NCBI GenBank assembly: GCA_011959805.1
Contig: BLMC01000003.1
Span: forward strand, 1 to 64,000
DNA from: Lachnospiraceae bacterium
GTDB lineage: Bacteria; Bacillota; Clostridia; Lachnospirales; Lachnospiraceae
Reading direction: 5' to 3'
DNA: 64,000 bases
Within the stretch, counting starts at the first letter, position 1. Every line of letters starts with the position of its first letter. The notes under the pieces were generated by a model that did not search any database, was not told where the DNA came from, and worked only from the letters and a program-made list of their open reading frames with translations. This document shows positions 8,874 through 17,128 of the stretch, one piece after another. The translations under genes were made by a program, and so were the position numbers.

Positions 8874-9263
8874 ATGGAAAAAAAAGTGTATATTACAGAA
8901 GAGGAACGTGAAAGATGTAGAAAGGTGGCAGATGCTTATGCAGAAATCTATGAAGATGAGGAACAAAATATTGTAGTGTTGGATGCTGGGAGATATGGGT
9001 ATATCAAATTGCAATATTATAATCCGCCGTATGGATTTAGTGATATGCTAGTGTTCACAGATAGCAGAGAACTGTTTGAAGATTTGTGGGAAGATTGGTT
9101 AAATGCGCAGCTTTTTGAACTGGCAAAGGGAACAAGGTTGATTGAACTAGATTATGAGGATATTTTTGCTTGCCTTCCAGAACAGAAGCAAAAGGAATTA
9201 ATCTCAAAGAAAGATTACTTTGTAAAGAAAACAGGACTAACAGATATTTTTTTGGAAAGTTAA
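8874..9263 (+). CDS. Hypothetical acidic protein
   Basis: 129 residues, no signal peptide and no membrane segment, rich in Glu and aromatic residues. I do not recognise the family. The N-terminus is charged and helical (ITEEERERCRKVADAYAEIY). The middle holds a YIKLQYYNPPYGFSDMLVFT strand-like segment. The ATG has ACAGGAGG upstream. Located between the palindrome and a strong terminator, so it forms a one-gene unit probably controlled by the divergent regulator. Confidence 0.75.
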   Translation: MEKKVYITEEERERCRKVADAYAEIYEDEEQNIVVLDAGRYGYIKLQYYNPPYGFSDMLVFTDSRELFEDLWEDWLNAQLFELAKGTRLIELDYEDIFACLPEQKQKELISKKDYFVKKTGLTDIFLES

Positions 9264-9345
9264 GGAAATCTGGGATATTACATTTATTGGAAAAGAAAAA
9301 TATTTAAAGGAAAGTAAGAATTTTTGATAGAATTTTTGTTGTATG

Positions 9346-9383
9346 TAGTAGTTCCGCCGCTTTTCTAAGCGGCGGAACTACTA
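9346..9383. terminator. Bidirectional terminator
   Basis: A 17-bp perfect stem (TAGTAGTTCCGCCGCTT and its complement) with a TTCT loop lies between two convergent genes. A T-rich tract follows on the plus strand, and several A-tracts upstream become T-rich sequence on the minus strand. Confidence 0.8.
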
Positions 9384-9400
9384 TTTTATGAATTGTAATA

Positions 9401-10402
9401 TTAAATTTGCTGATCAATGATAGACACTCCAATTTTTTCAGGCTGAAGAAGGTCATGAATAATTTTTTTGCAATCTTGTGCAGCAGTAGTGCCAAATACT
9501 GCATTTTCGCCAAATAATGTGTTAAAATTGCTAGTAAAATCATTGGTGGTGAGATCAATTGTATCGTCGAAACGCATCTTTTTATTTTCACTGTCAAAAG
9601 TTAGACCAATCTTGGATAGTTCTTCTTTGTGGTCAAGGCACAATTGATTTAATTTGCCGATTGTCTCTACATGGTCAGTATTGTTTGTATTGTAGATAAA
9701 GTCTGCAAAAGAAGTAAGGGACTTTTTAATATCTTCTTGAAAGGTTGGATTGGAAATAACACTGGATTGTACAAGACTATTGTTTTTTTGCAAAGCAGAT
9801 AGGATTGACCCAGCTAATGTTACTTTGGTTGCAAGTAAAACATCGTTTTCTTTGTACTCGGTAGTTTGTGTTATTTTATGTTCGACAATACTGTATTCTG
9901 CATTGTCGGTGGTTTCTTCTAATTTGCGCATGATTTTATCTGCTTTTCCAATAAAGGAATCATGTCCTACAAGCAGTTGATCAATTGATTTGTCTTTAGC
10001 ATTTTTGAAAATCTTATAGTTGAGTGAATATTTCCCTTTTTCTTTTGTGATTCCAACTTTTCTTAGGTCTTTTTCATGTTCCGAAAATAATTTTTTTAAT
10101 TTGGAAACCTGTTTTTTTACATTTGGGTCTGTTATGGATGCAGAGTCTTTTTCTAAATCATTATAAGATTTGATAAAGTCCTCCAATCGTTTTTCAACCA
10201 TGTCTTTTGAAGTTCCACCGGGGGAGTAACTTTTTAACATTTTTAATTTTTTGCGAAAAGAGTCCTCGCTGTCTTGAAGTTTTTGGATATCGGTATCTGT
10301 TTCTGTTATTTTTTTAACATAAGAGCTTGTATAGGAAAAGTCATTATCTCTAATTTTGTTTATAAGGTCGACGGGCGTATATGGTTTTAATTGAATTGCC
10401 AT
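9401..10402 (-). CDS. Unknown protein with two FliD-like repeats
   Basis: 333 residues, mostly Lys/Glu/Asp-rich helices, with no signal peptide. Two segments resemble each other: about 125-190 (FSEHEKDLRKVGITKEKGKY, then IDQLLVG...IMRKLEE) and about 255-325 (CLDHKEELSKIGLTFDSENK, then FNTLFGE...CKKIIHDLL). Both follow the pattern helix - GI/GL - short strand turn - 'LF G' - helix seen near the C-terminus of the flagellar cap protein FliD. No flagellar genes are nearby. The start at 10402 has AAGGAGGAATATTT before the ATG. The family is not recognised and the FliD likeness is inference. Confidence 0.7.
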   Translation of the reverse strand: MAIQLKPYTPVDLINKIRDNDFSYTSSYVKKITETDTDIQKLQDSEDSFRKKLKMLKSYSPGGTSKDMVEKRLEDFIKSYNDLEKDSASITDPNVKKQVSKLKKLFSEHEKDLRKVGITKEKGKYSLNYKIFKNAKDKSIDQLLVGHDSFIGKADKIMRKLEETTDNAEYSIVEHKITQTTEYKENDVLLATKVTLAGSILSALQKNNSLVQSSVISNPTFQEDIKKSLTSFADFIYNTNNTDHVETIGKLNQLCLDHKEELSKIGLTFDSENKKMRFDDTIDLTTNDFTSNFNTLFGENAVFGTTAAQDCKKIIHDLLQPEKIGVSIIDQQI

Positions 10403-10450
10403 AAATATTCCTCCTTGAATTATAATAAAAATCGTTTCTTCAAATTTTCT

Positions 10451-10479
10451 TTGCACTTGTATTGTATAATTTAGTGCAA
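10451..10479. promoter_or_regulatory. Short inverted repeat in divergent promoter region
   Basis: TTGCACT and AGTGCAA arms, 15 bp apart, enclose an AT-rich TATAAT-like core between the divergent FliD-like-repeat gene and the ABC operon. This could be an operator around a -10 box. No good -35 partner was found, so confidence is low. Confidence 0.3.
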
Positions 10480-10656
10480 AAAGGTAGAAAAAACCTACTT
10501 ATATAGATAATATCGGCAGACAGGGATTAATGTTATAGGTGTTTTTAGAAAAAAGTATAGACAGTTGTTTTGATGTAGTGTTTAGAGATTTCTTAGAGAT
10601 AATTATGTTATTATACCAATATGCAAAGAATCAAAATGTATGTATGGAGGGAAATT

Positions 10657-13005
10657 ATGAGAAAAAAGTTGATTGCACTGTTTACAGCGATAGCGGTCAG
10701 TATTACAACTGTTGGATGCGGCACAAAGGAGCAGGTTGTCAGCAATGAGAAAAGTTCCAATACCAATATTTCGACTGAGACAAACATGACAGAAGAGCGT
10801 TCCAACGAATCTAGTCAGAAGAATGAAACAGTCAGTGGAGGAATGGGGCGTTATGTAGAGACAATCGTTTATGAAGAGACGAATTTCTATAATAAGGTAG
10901 AAAAACAGACTTTAAATGATGGTCAGATGGTCTTTCTAAACAGTCTCTCAAACCAGCAAATTGTTTCTAAAGATAATGGTTCTACATGGAGTCCAAAAGC
11001 ACAAGAGGCGTTTTCTAATTTTATTGATGTACATTATCCAGCGGAATCAGCCATTGCAAAAGATGGAACCATTGCCATTATTGGGATGGATAAGATAGCA
11101 GGAACAGAGAGTGATTACGAGTACAATCTTTACATTTACAATACAGATGATACTACAAAGCAGATTTCTGTTCCACTACCAGATACGAATTCCCATCTAA
11201 GTGAATTGGCATTTGATGAGCAGGGAACCTTGTACGTGTTTGCATCAGGGTGCAAAACAATCTATCAGGTGGATATTAGCACAAAAACAGCAGAAAAGCT
11301 TGTGACGCTCGAGGACTCTGTACATTTGCTTGAGTGTAGAGATGGTATTTTGATGTGCTTGACATTTGAGAAGATATTTCTTTATGATTTGGAAAAGAAA
11401 AGTTTTATTGAGGATGAAGTATTAGATAGTTTTGTTGAACAAAATTATGAGGAAATATCATGGACAGGAGGAGGGTACACGGCATATGCTTTTTTGGGGA
11501 CAGACAAAACAATCTATATAGCTGGGGAGAAAGGTTTGCACCGTCATGTTATTGATGGGGGTATTGTGGAACAAGTAATTGATGGAAGTCTTTCCTCGCT
11601 AGGAGATCCTACATATAGTATTTTGGCGATGACAATGAATGACAAGAATGAGTTTTTTGCAGCGTACAATGATGGGAAGATTGTGAAATTCACTTATGAT
11701 GCGACAGTGCCTTCTGTTCCAAGCGATAAAATTACGGTCTATAGTTTGAGTGAAGATGATTTAGTGAAACAGACAATTTCAGCTTACCAGGCACAGAACC
11801 CAGATATGTTTGTAGAGTATCAAATAGGAATAGATGAGGGCGGCGTTACACGAGAAGATGCACTTAAAAAATTAAATACACAATTGCTTAGTGGCAATGG
11901 TCCTGATGTGATTATGCTGGATGGGATGAATATTGACACTTATGCAGAAAAAGGTGTGTTGATGGATTTGTCTGATATAGTCAATGATGTTAACCAGAGC
12001 GATGGGCTTTATATGAATCTGATGGAACAGTTTCAGACAAATGCCAACCTGTACGCTGTTCCAGCAAAGTTTTATATTCCAGTTATTTTGGGTGATTCGG
12101 ATTATGTGGATCATGTAGAGGACTATCAATCAATTGCGGATATGGCAGAAAAAGCTCGAGATGCATATCCTGATACAAGCATATTGAGTGTGTGTTCGGC
12201 AACTGGTATTATGAGAAGATTTATGCCAGTGTGTGCGCCGACATGGAAAGATGAGAATGGGCAGTTAAATCAGAGTAAAATACGAGAGTTTTTGGAGCAG
12301 TCAAAGAGACTTTATGATGTGGAGATGAACGGTACACCAGAGGAGTATATTGAGCAGTATAAACAAAAATTAATTGACGCAGATGGAAGAAACTTTGAGG
12401 AAGAAAAATATTTTATGATGTTGCTAGACACTTCTTATTTGATGCAACAGTCACCGTTTGCGTATGGAGAAATAATCGATGCAGGTACTTATAGAACGAT
12501 GCTGTCCGTACCAAGAATTAGTGGTTTGGAGAATACATTGATAAAGCTAATGAGTGGACAGTGCAACAATGTTTATCACCCTGAATCAATTGTCGGGATT
12601 AATGCAGCGACCAAAAATGTGGATGCAGCCGGACAGTTTGTGCGTATGATGCTTGGCACGACTGTTCAAGAGACATTGCAATTTGGAATTCCTGTAAACA
12701 AGAAGGCACTGCCAAAGCAGTTTGCCTATGATGAGAGTGAGCTTGGAGAGGACGGTGGGCAATATTATATGAGTTTTTCAATGAAGGATGGAATAAGATT
12801 TTCCTATACCATTTATCCAGTAGATCAGGAAGGAATCAATAAGCTCGAATCTTGGATTGCACAGTTTGACACACCTTATTTAAGAGATATTGTACTAGAA
12901 ACTGCAGTTTATACGGAGGGTGCAAAGTACATTGAAGGGATACAAGATATTGACTCAGCAGTGAAGGCAATTGCGGATAGTGTCGAGATTTATCTTTCTG
13001 AATAG
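10657..13005 (+). CDS. Lipoprotein: beta-propeller-like domain fused to ABC solute-binding domain
   Basis: 782 residues. A lipoprotein signal ends in TTVGCG, so Cys 21 or so is probably lipidated and the protein is anchored outside the membrane. Residues about 60-365 contain repeated strand-rich units of the kind 'FDEQGTLYVFASG' and 'MNDKNEFFAAYNDGKIVKF', typical of a beta-propeller. Residues about 370-780 are a family 1 extracellular solute-binding domain (LSGNGPDVIMLDGMNIDTYA, EKGVLMDLSDIV). Two sugar-type permeases follow directly. The fusion is much longer than the usual 400-450 residues for such binding proteins. The internal ATG was chosen because GGAGGG lies before it. The ligand is unknown. 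Confidence 0.85.
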   Translation: MRKKLIALFTAIAVSITTVGCGTKEQVVSNEKSSNTNISTETNMTEERSNESSQKNETVSGGMGRYVETIVYEETNFYNKVEKQTLNDGQMVFLNSLSNQQIVSKDNGSTWSPKAQEAFSNFIDVHYPAESAIAKDGTIAIIGMDKIAGTESDYEYNLYIYNTDDTTKQISVPLPDTNSHLSELAFDEQGTLYVFASGCKTIYQVDISTKTAEKLVTLEDSVHLLECRDGILMCLTFEKIFLYDLEKKSFIEDEVLDSFVEQNYEEISWTGGGYTAYAFLGTDKTIYIAGEKGLHRHVIDGGIVEQVIDGSLSSLGDPTYSILAMTMNDKNEFFAAYNDGKIVKFTYDATVPSVPSDKITVYSLSEDDLVKQTISAYQAQNPDMFVEYQIGIDEGGVTREDALKKLNTQLLSGNGPDVIMLDGMNIDTYAEKGVLMDLSDIVNDVNQSDGLYMNLMEQFQTNANLYAVPAKFYIPVILGDSDYVDHVEDYQSIADMAEKARDAYPDTSILSVCSATGIMRRFMPVCAPTWKDENGQLNQSKIREFLEQSKRLYDVEMNGTPEEYIEQYKQKLIDADGRNFEEEKYFMMLLDTSYLMQQSPFAYGEIIDAGTYRTMLSVPRISGLENTLIKLMSGQCNNVYHPESIVGINAATKNVDAAGQFVRMMLGTTVQETLQFGIPVNKKALPKQFAYDESELGEDGGQYYMSFSMKDGIRFSYTIYPVDQEGINKLESWIAQFDTPYLRDIVLETAVYTEGAKYIEGIQDIDSAVKAIADSVEIYLSE

Positions 13006-13018
13006 CAAGGGTAAAAAG

Positions 13019-13789
13019 ATGAAACGATTTAAAGAAGTTGCCTATTTTATAGGGTTTATTGGAATAAGTCTTGCTGGGGTGTTGATTTTTGTATTAATTC
13101 CATTTGCAGATGTGATAAGACGTTCTTTTATGACTGTTATGTCAGGGGAGTTTGCAAGATTTAATAACTATCAAATCGTAATCAATAATCAGGCATTTCG
13201 TCTCGCGGTAAAAAACACGCTCCATTTTGTGAGCGTGGCAATACCGCTGGTAGCTGTAATTGGTTTGACAGCGGCATTAGTGCTTAACAAGATACAAGAA
13301 ATTCGTATCATAAAAAGTTTGTATTTGTTTCCAATGGCAATGCCAACAGCAACGGTGGTTATAGTTTGGAGAATGTTTTTCTATCAGCAGAATTTTGACA
13401 GTTTGGTCATCAGTTATCTGTGGAAAAATACAGGTTATACCATTGTGCTGTGGCTTGCGGGGATTGCAGGAATCCCGAATGAACTGATTGAAGCATCAAA
13501 AGTGGATGGCGCAAACAGATTGCAATGTTTAATCTTTGTAAAACTGCCATGTCTAAAAGGGAGTATTTACACAATTGTGATTTTATCTTTTTTAAATTCT
13601 ATGAAAATCTATAGGGAAGCGTACCTTGTCGGAGGCTCTTATCCTAAAAAGGATATTTATCTTTTGCAACATACATTTAATAATTGGTATGTGAATCTTG
13701 AGTTTGACAAGATGGCGGCGGCAAGTGTTTTGGTGGCGATTGTGCTGTTTGCGTTTATTTTAATGTTTCAGTATTATAGTCAGAAATAA
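13019..13789 (+). CDS. Sugar-type ABC transporter permease (MalF-like)
   Basis: 256-residue inner-membrane permease with about six hydrophobic segments. The cytoplasmic EAA loop that contacts the ATPase is visible as EASKVDGANRLQCLIFVKLP near residue 160. Belongs to the CUT1 carbohydrate permease type. AAGGG precedes the ATG, 13 bp after the binding-protein gene; it is therefore co-transcribed. The protein is shorter than E. coli MalF because it lacks the large periplasmic loop, which is normal in Firmicutes. Confidence 0.9.
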   Translation: MKRFKEVAYFIGFIGISLAGVLIFVLIPFADVIRRSFMTVMSGEFARFNNYQIVINNQAFRLAVKNTLHFVSVAIPLVAVIGLTAALVLNKIQEIRIIKSLYLFPMAMPTATVVIVWRMFFYQQNFDSLVISYLWKNTGYTIVLWLAGIAGIPNELIEASKVDGANRLQCLIFVKLPCLKGSIYTIVILSFLNSMKIYREAYLVGGSYPKKDIYLLQHTFNNWYVNLEFDKMAAASVLVAIVLFAFILMFQYYSQK

Positions 13790-13823
13790 TCAAAGAATTT
13801 CTGCGTAAAGTGGGAGACTAGAA

Positions 13824-14690
13824 GTGAAGAGAAAGAAATTTTTTCGGATGATATTAGAGGCAGTGACAAAATTGATTTTTATAGTAGTAGGGATTGTAAT
13901 CTGTGCGCCAGTATTTCTTGTTGTAACAGGTTCTGTTATGGGAAAAGAGGATTTGTATGCGTGTTTAGCGCCCGTGTTTGAACATGGAACGGGATTTGTA
14001 TCATGGAAACTTATTCCACAATATCCTACGATAGAAAATTATATCCGGTTGCTTTTTTATTCGCCGGAATTTTTTGTATTGTTTTGGAATTCAATGAAGA
14101 TGGTTATCTTGATTTTGCTGGGGCAAATGGTGGTGGGAGTACCTGCGGCATGGGCGTTTGCAACGTATGTAGTAAAAGGAAAAAATGTGCTTTTTACCAT
14201 CTATGTTGTATTAATGTTGTTGCCTTTTCAGGTGACAATGCTCTCAAGTTATCTAACACTTGACAGGTTGTCTTTGCTAAATACACATTGGGCGGTTATC
14301 CTTCCAGCAGTGTTTAATACGTTTCCAATTTTTATAATTTATGGTGGATTTCGCACCATACCAAAATCGTTAATTGAGGCAACCAGAATCGACGGTGCAG
14401 GGGAGATTTATATTTTTTTTATGGTGGGAATAGGGCTTGGAAAAGGTGGGATTTTCTCTGCGCTAGTGCTTGGATTTTTGGAATATTGGAATATGATTGA
14501 GCAACCGTTTGCATTTTTGGAGGACAAGACGTTATGGCCGTTGTCATTATATTTGCCTGAAATTAGCTGGACACAGGCGGGATTTGCATTCGCTGCGTCG
14601 GTGGTTATGCTAATTCCGGCAATTTTTGTATTTATGATGGGGCAAGATTATTTGGAACAAGGAATTATTTATTCTGGACTAAAGGGTTAG
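13824..14690 (+). CDS. Sugar-type ABC transporter permease (MalG-like)
   Basis: 288 residues with six hydrophobic segments and the EAA loop EATRIDGAGEIYIFFMVGIG near residue 190. The second half of the heterodimeric CUT1 permease. Translation appears to start at GTG, preceded by GGGAG. No ATP-binding subunit is encoded in this operon. CUT1 systems often borrow a shared MsmX-type ATPase from elsewhere in the genome, so this alone is not evidence of a defect. Confidence 0.9.
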   Translation: MKRKKFFRMILEAVTKLIFIVVGIVICAPVFLVVTGSVMGKEDLYACLAPVFEHGTGFVSWKLIPQYPTIENYIRLLFYSPEFFVLFWNSMKMVILILLGQMVVGVPAAWAFATYVVKGKNVLFTIYVVLMLLPFQVTMLSSYLTLDRLSLLNTHWAVILPAVFNTFPIFIIYGGFRTIPKSLIEATRIDGAGEIYIFFMVGIGLGKGGIFSALVLGFLEYWNMIEQPFAFLEDKTLWPLSLYLPEISWTQAGFAFAASVVMLIPAIFVFMMGQDYLEQGIIYSGLKG

Positions 14691-14736
14691 GAATTGTTTT
14701 AAAATTAATCACAAGGCTATTGTGTGGAGGAGTTGT

Positions 14737-16839
14737 ATGTTAGAGAAAGATGAGGAGAAGTTGTTAATCCGCAGACGAATAGAAAAATCGATGAAGATAT
14801 TTTTAATATTTTTGGCGTTTGTGTGGCTGTGCACAATTATTTCAAAAAGTATTTATGTGTCAGGCCTGCCGATTGTCAATACAGATACAGCCTCTAAAAA
14901 GTATGTGGAACATATTGTGGAGACAGATGGAATTGTGATAGCAGGTGGTGAAATTGCTGTGAATACGCAAGCCGGATTGCGTGTGGATAAAGTATTTGTC
15001 CATCAGGGGGATGCAGTCAAAGCTGGAGATGTTCTTTTTACAATCGATTTGGCAGACGTTGTGGAGCTTATCGATGCAAAAGAGATGGAGCTTTCTAAAC
15101 TTCAGTGTAATCTTTCGGATTTCCAGATAAATTCATTGATTGATGCACAGAAGAAGGAAGTGGCAATTCTCTGGGCAAAAGAAGACTATGAGACCGCGGA
15201 TAAGGAGACAGCACTGGCGAAGGAGCGCGCAAAAATAACCTTGGAAAAGGCGGAGGAAGCACTACAAAAGCATCTAGCAAACACAGTGCCATACACGGCA
15301 GACAATGCGCGGCGTGATGCGTGGGAGGCGTACCATGACTGGGTAAGCAAAGGATATAGTATCACAGATAAGATTACAGCACAGGAACGTGAAATTCAAA
15401 GATTGGAGGAACAACTTGCTGCGCTAGAGAATCTTGCTGGAAAAGAGGGCAATATAGAAAATGATGAACAAGGAAAAGTGTTGTCAGGGGCAGCAGGAAA
15501 CTTAGTACATAATAATACAGAGAAAGTAGATATAAACGATAATTCTAAAGTGGAAAACAATACAGATAAGACAACTAACATAGGAATTGAATTTGAAGAT
15601 GCAGAAGTGGAAAATAGCACAGATACCAATACGATAGAGACAGACAATGAAGATACGATTGTAGACAATAGGGAAGAAAATACTGCCGATACAGATATGG
15701 GCGACAAAGATATAGATACAGAAAATAACACAGACAACACAGATACAAAGAATACAGAGATAGACGACGAAAATACAGATGCAAAGACAGATATTGACAA
15801 AACAAATAATACAGACTTTGAAAATCAAGAGATGGATAGTAATAATACAGAAAACAACACTTCTACACAAAAACCAAAAGAAAATCAAGAATTTGTGGAT
15901 GAGGAAAAACGAACAGAACTGCTAAACAAAATTAAAAAAGCAAATAAACAGTTGGTTGCGTTGCGCGATCAGTTGACAAAACATGACAGAGATGTAGTTA
16001 CACAGCCAGATTATTCTGCGGAAGAAGCTGAGTATGATGCATGGCAGAACACAAAGCTTACGCTGGAAGAAAATGTGCAACATGCAAAAGAATCTTATTA
16101 TGATACAAGCTATGCACGCGAAGTTACACTGCGGCAAAAAATGCGAGAGATTGCCGCTGCGGAAGTTCCATCAAGGGTAGATTCTACGGCTGAAGTTTAT
16201 CAACTTGAAATTAAACAGACACAAAAGCAGATTGAAAGACTAAATATGATCAAAAAACAAAAAGGAGAAATTAAGGCGGAAAAAGATGGTATTATTTCTA
16301 AGATTCAAATAGAAGTTGGGAGCAGAACATCAGATGTGGCTGCGCTATTAGTGACAGATACACAAAGACCTTGTCAGTTTAAATTCAGCATTACAAAAGA
16401 AGATAGCAAATATGTTCATTTAAAAGACATGATTGCGGTCAAACTCAATGGACAGTCCTCCGCAATAGAAGTTACAGTGGATTATTTTACAGAAAATACA
16501 CAGGGGGGTTATGATATTGCATGCCAACTCCCTGAAAATGTGGGACAGCCTGGTTGGAGCGGAAAAGCCCAGAAAACAGTGCAAGGAGAATATCATGAAT
16601 TGACTTTTCCAGTGGAGGCTGTCTTTGAGGAAAATAATGCTTATTATATTTATACATTGAATGAAAAAGAAGGAATTCTTGGAAGTGAATATTATGTCGA
16701 GAAAATTAAGGTACAAATGAAAGACCAAAATGATCGTTATATTGCAGTTGAACCTGGAACAATCAGTGCGGACACGAAAGTGGTTATCTACTCTACGAAA
16801 GAATTAAAACAAGGACAAAGCGTGCGTCCACGGGAATAA
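14737..16839 (+). CDS. HlyD-like membrane-fusion/adaptor protein with acidic low-complexity insert
   Basis: 700 residues. A single N-terminal membrane segment (about 19-38) is followed by a biotinyl-lipoyl-like half (AGLRVDKVFVHQGDAVKAGDVLFTIDLADV), a coiled coil, a roughly 120-residue Asp/Asn/Thr/Glu-rich insert (about 260-380), a second coiled coil (EIKQTQKQIERLNMIKKQKG), and the second lipoyl half with beta-barrel (GEIKAEKDGIISKIQIEVGS). This is the layout of HlyD/MacA-type adaptors. It follows the ABC permeases by 46 bp with GGAGG before the ATG, so it is the fourth gene of that operon. An export adaptor next to an import-type permease pair is unusual. Confidence 0.8.
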   Translation: MLEKDEEKLLIRRRIEKSMKIFLIFLAFVWLCTIISKSIYVSGLPIVNTDTASKKYVEHIVETDGIVIAGGEIAVNTQAGLRVDKVFVHQGDAVKAGDVLFTIDLADVVELIDAKEMELSKLQCNLSDFQINSLIDAQKKEVAILWAKEDYETADKETALAKERAKITLEKAEEALQKHLANTVPYTADNARRDAWEAYHDWVSKGYSITDKITAQEREIQRLEEQLAALENLAGKEGNIENDEQGKVLSGAAGNLVHNNTEKVDINDNSKVENNTDKTTNIGIEFEDAEVENSTDTNTIETDNEDTIVDNREENTADTDMGDKDIDTENNTDNTDTKNTEIDDENTDAKTDIDKTNNTDFENQEMDSNNTENNTSTQKPKENQEFVDEEKRTELLNKIKKANKQLVALRDQLTKHDRDVVTQPDYSAEEAEYDAWQNTKLTLEENVQHAKESYYDTSYAREVTLRQKMREIAAAEVPSRVDSTAEVYQLEIKQTQKQIERLNMIKKQKGEIKAEKDGIISKIQIEVGSRTSDVAALLVTDTQRPCQFKFSITKEDSKYVHLKDMIAVKLNGQSSAIEVTVDYFTENTQGGYDIACQLPENVGQPGWSGKAQKTVQGEYHELTFPVEAVFEENNAYYIYTLNEKEGILGSEYYVEKIKVQMKDQNDRYIAVEPGTISADTKVVIYSTKELKQGQSVRPRE
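15520..15870 (+). repeat. Low-complexity Asn/Asp/Thr-coding repeat inside adaptor gene
   Basis: Degenerate short repeats built on AATACAGAT/AACACAGACAAC encode runs such as NTDNTDTK and NNTENNTS between the two coiled-coil arms of the adaptor. Long apparent open frames on the opposite strand here are composition artefacts. The tract could vary in length by slippage. Confidence 0.7.
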
Positions 16840-16850
16840 TAGGCGGAAAC

Positions 16851-16987
16851 GTAACAGTTCAGTCTTCGGCTTCCTGTTACAAGCATCAAACCATGCAAAA
16901 CCACTTCGTGGTAGCTTGATGCATCTTTTCCACTACGCTGTTTCACGGACTTTGCAGCAAGTGCAAAGTCCTAGGCTGAACTGTTAC
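16851..16987. mobile_element. MITE-like palindromic element, copy A
   Basis: Terminal inverted repeats GTAACAGTTCAG and CTGAACTGTTAC bound 137 bp that fold into several hairpins. The direct repeat GGAAAC sits immediately left (16845-16850) and 2 bp beyond the right end (16990-16995), suggesting a target-site duplication. Compared with copy B at 30.2 kb (opposite orientation), the first 30 bases are identical, and copy A carries about 34 extra bases containing the hairpin GGACTTTGCA/TGCAAAGTCC (16947-16971). It encodes no protein and may also terminate the ABC operon. Confidence 0.7.
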
Positions 16988-17016
16988 GTGGAAACAATAA
17001 CTCTGCATTTTCTTAA

Positions 17017-17045
17017 TTGACAATAGATTTGAATTGCACTATACT
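17017..17045 (+). promoter_or_regulatory. Sigma-A-type promoter of nrdDG
   Basis: TTGACA (17017-17022), 17 bp, TATACT (17040-17045), placing the transcription start near 17052, just before the first NrdR box. Confidence 0.75.
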
Positions 17046-17054
17046 AAGATACAG

Positions 17055-17102
17055 ACACTATATATAGTGCTATAATTAAATAACAGACACAATATAAAAG
17101 AA
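17055..17102 (+). promoter_or_regulatory. Pair of NrdR boxes
   Basis: ACACTATATATAGTGC (17055-17070) closely matches the NrdR box consensus ACACWATATWTWGTGT. A half-conserved second box, ACACAATATAAAAGAA, starts exactly 32 bp (three helical turns) downstream at 17087. NrdR is the (d)ATP-sensing repressor of ribonucleotide reductase genes; the spacing and location next to the promoter start support repression of nrdDG. Confidence 0.75.
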
Positions 17103-17128
17103 AATGCTTAAAAGGGAGTAGGATGTAA

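Noticed and set aside
15396-15888. Long open frames on the minus strand inside the adaptor gene
   Set aside because: They arise from the low-complexity Asp/Asn/Thr-coding repeat, have no ribosome sites and translate to Ser/Val/Ile/Cys-rich nonsense.
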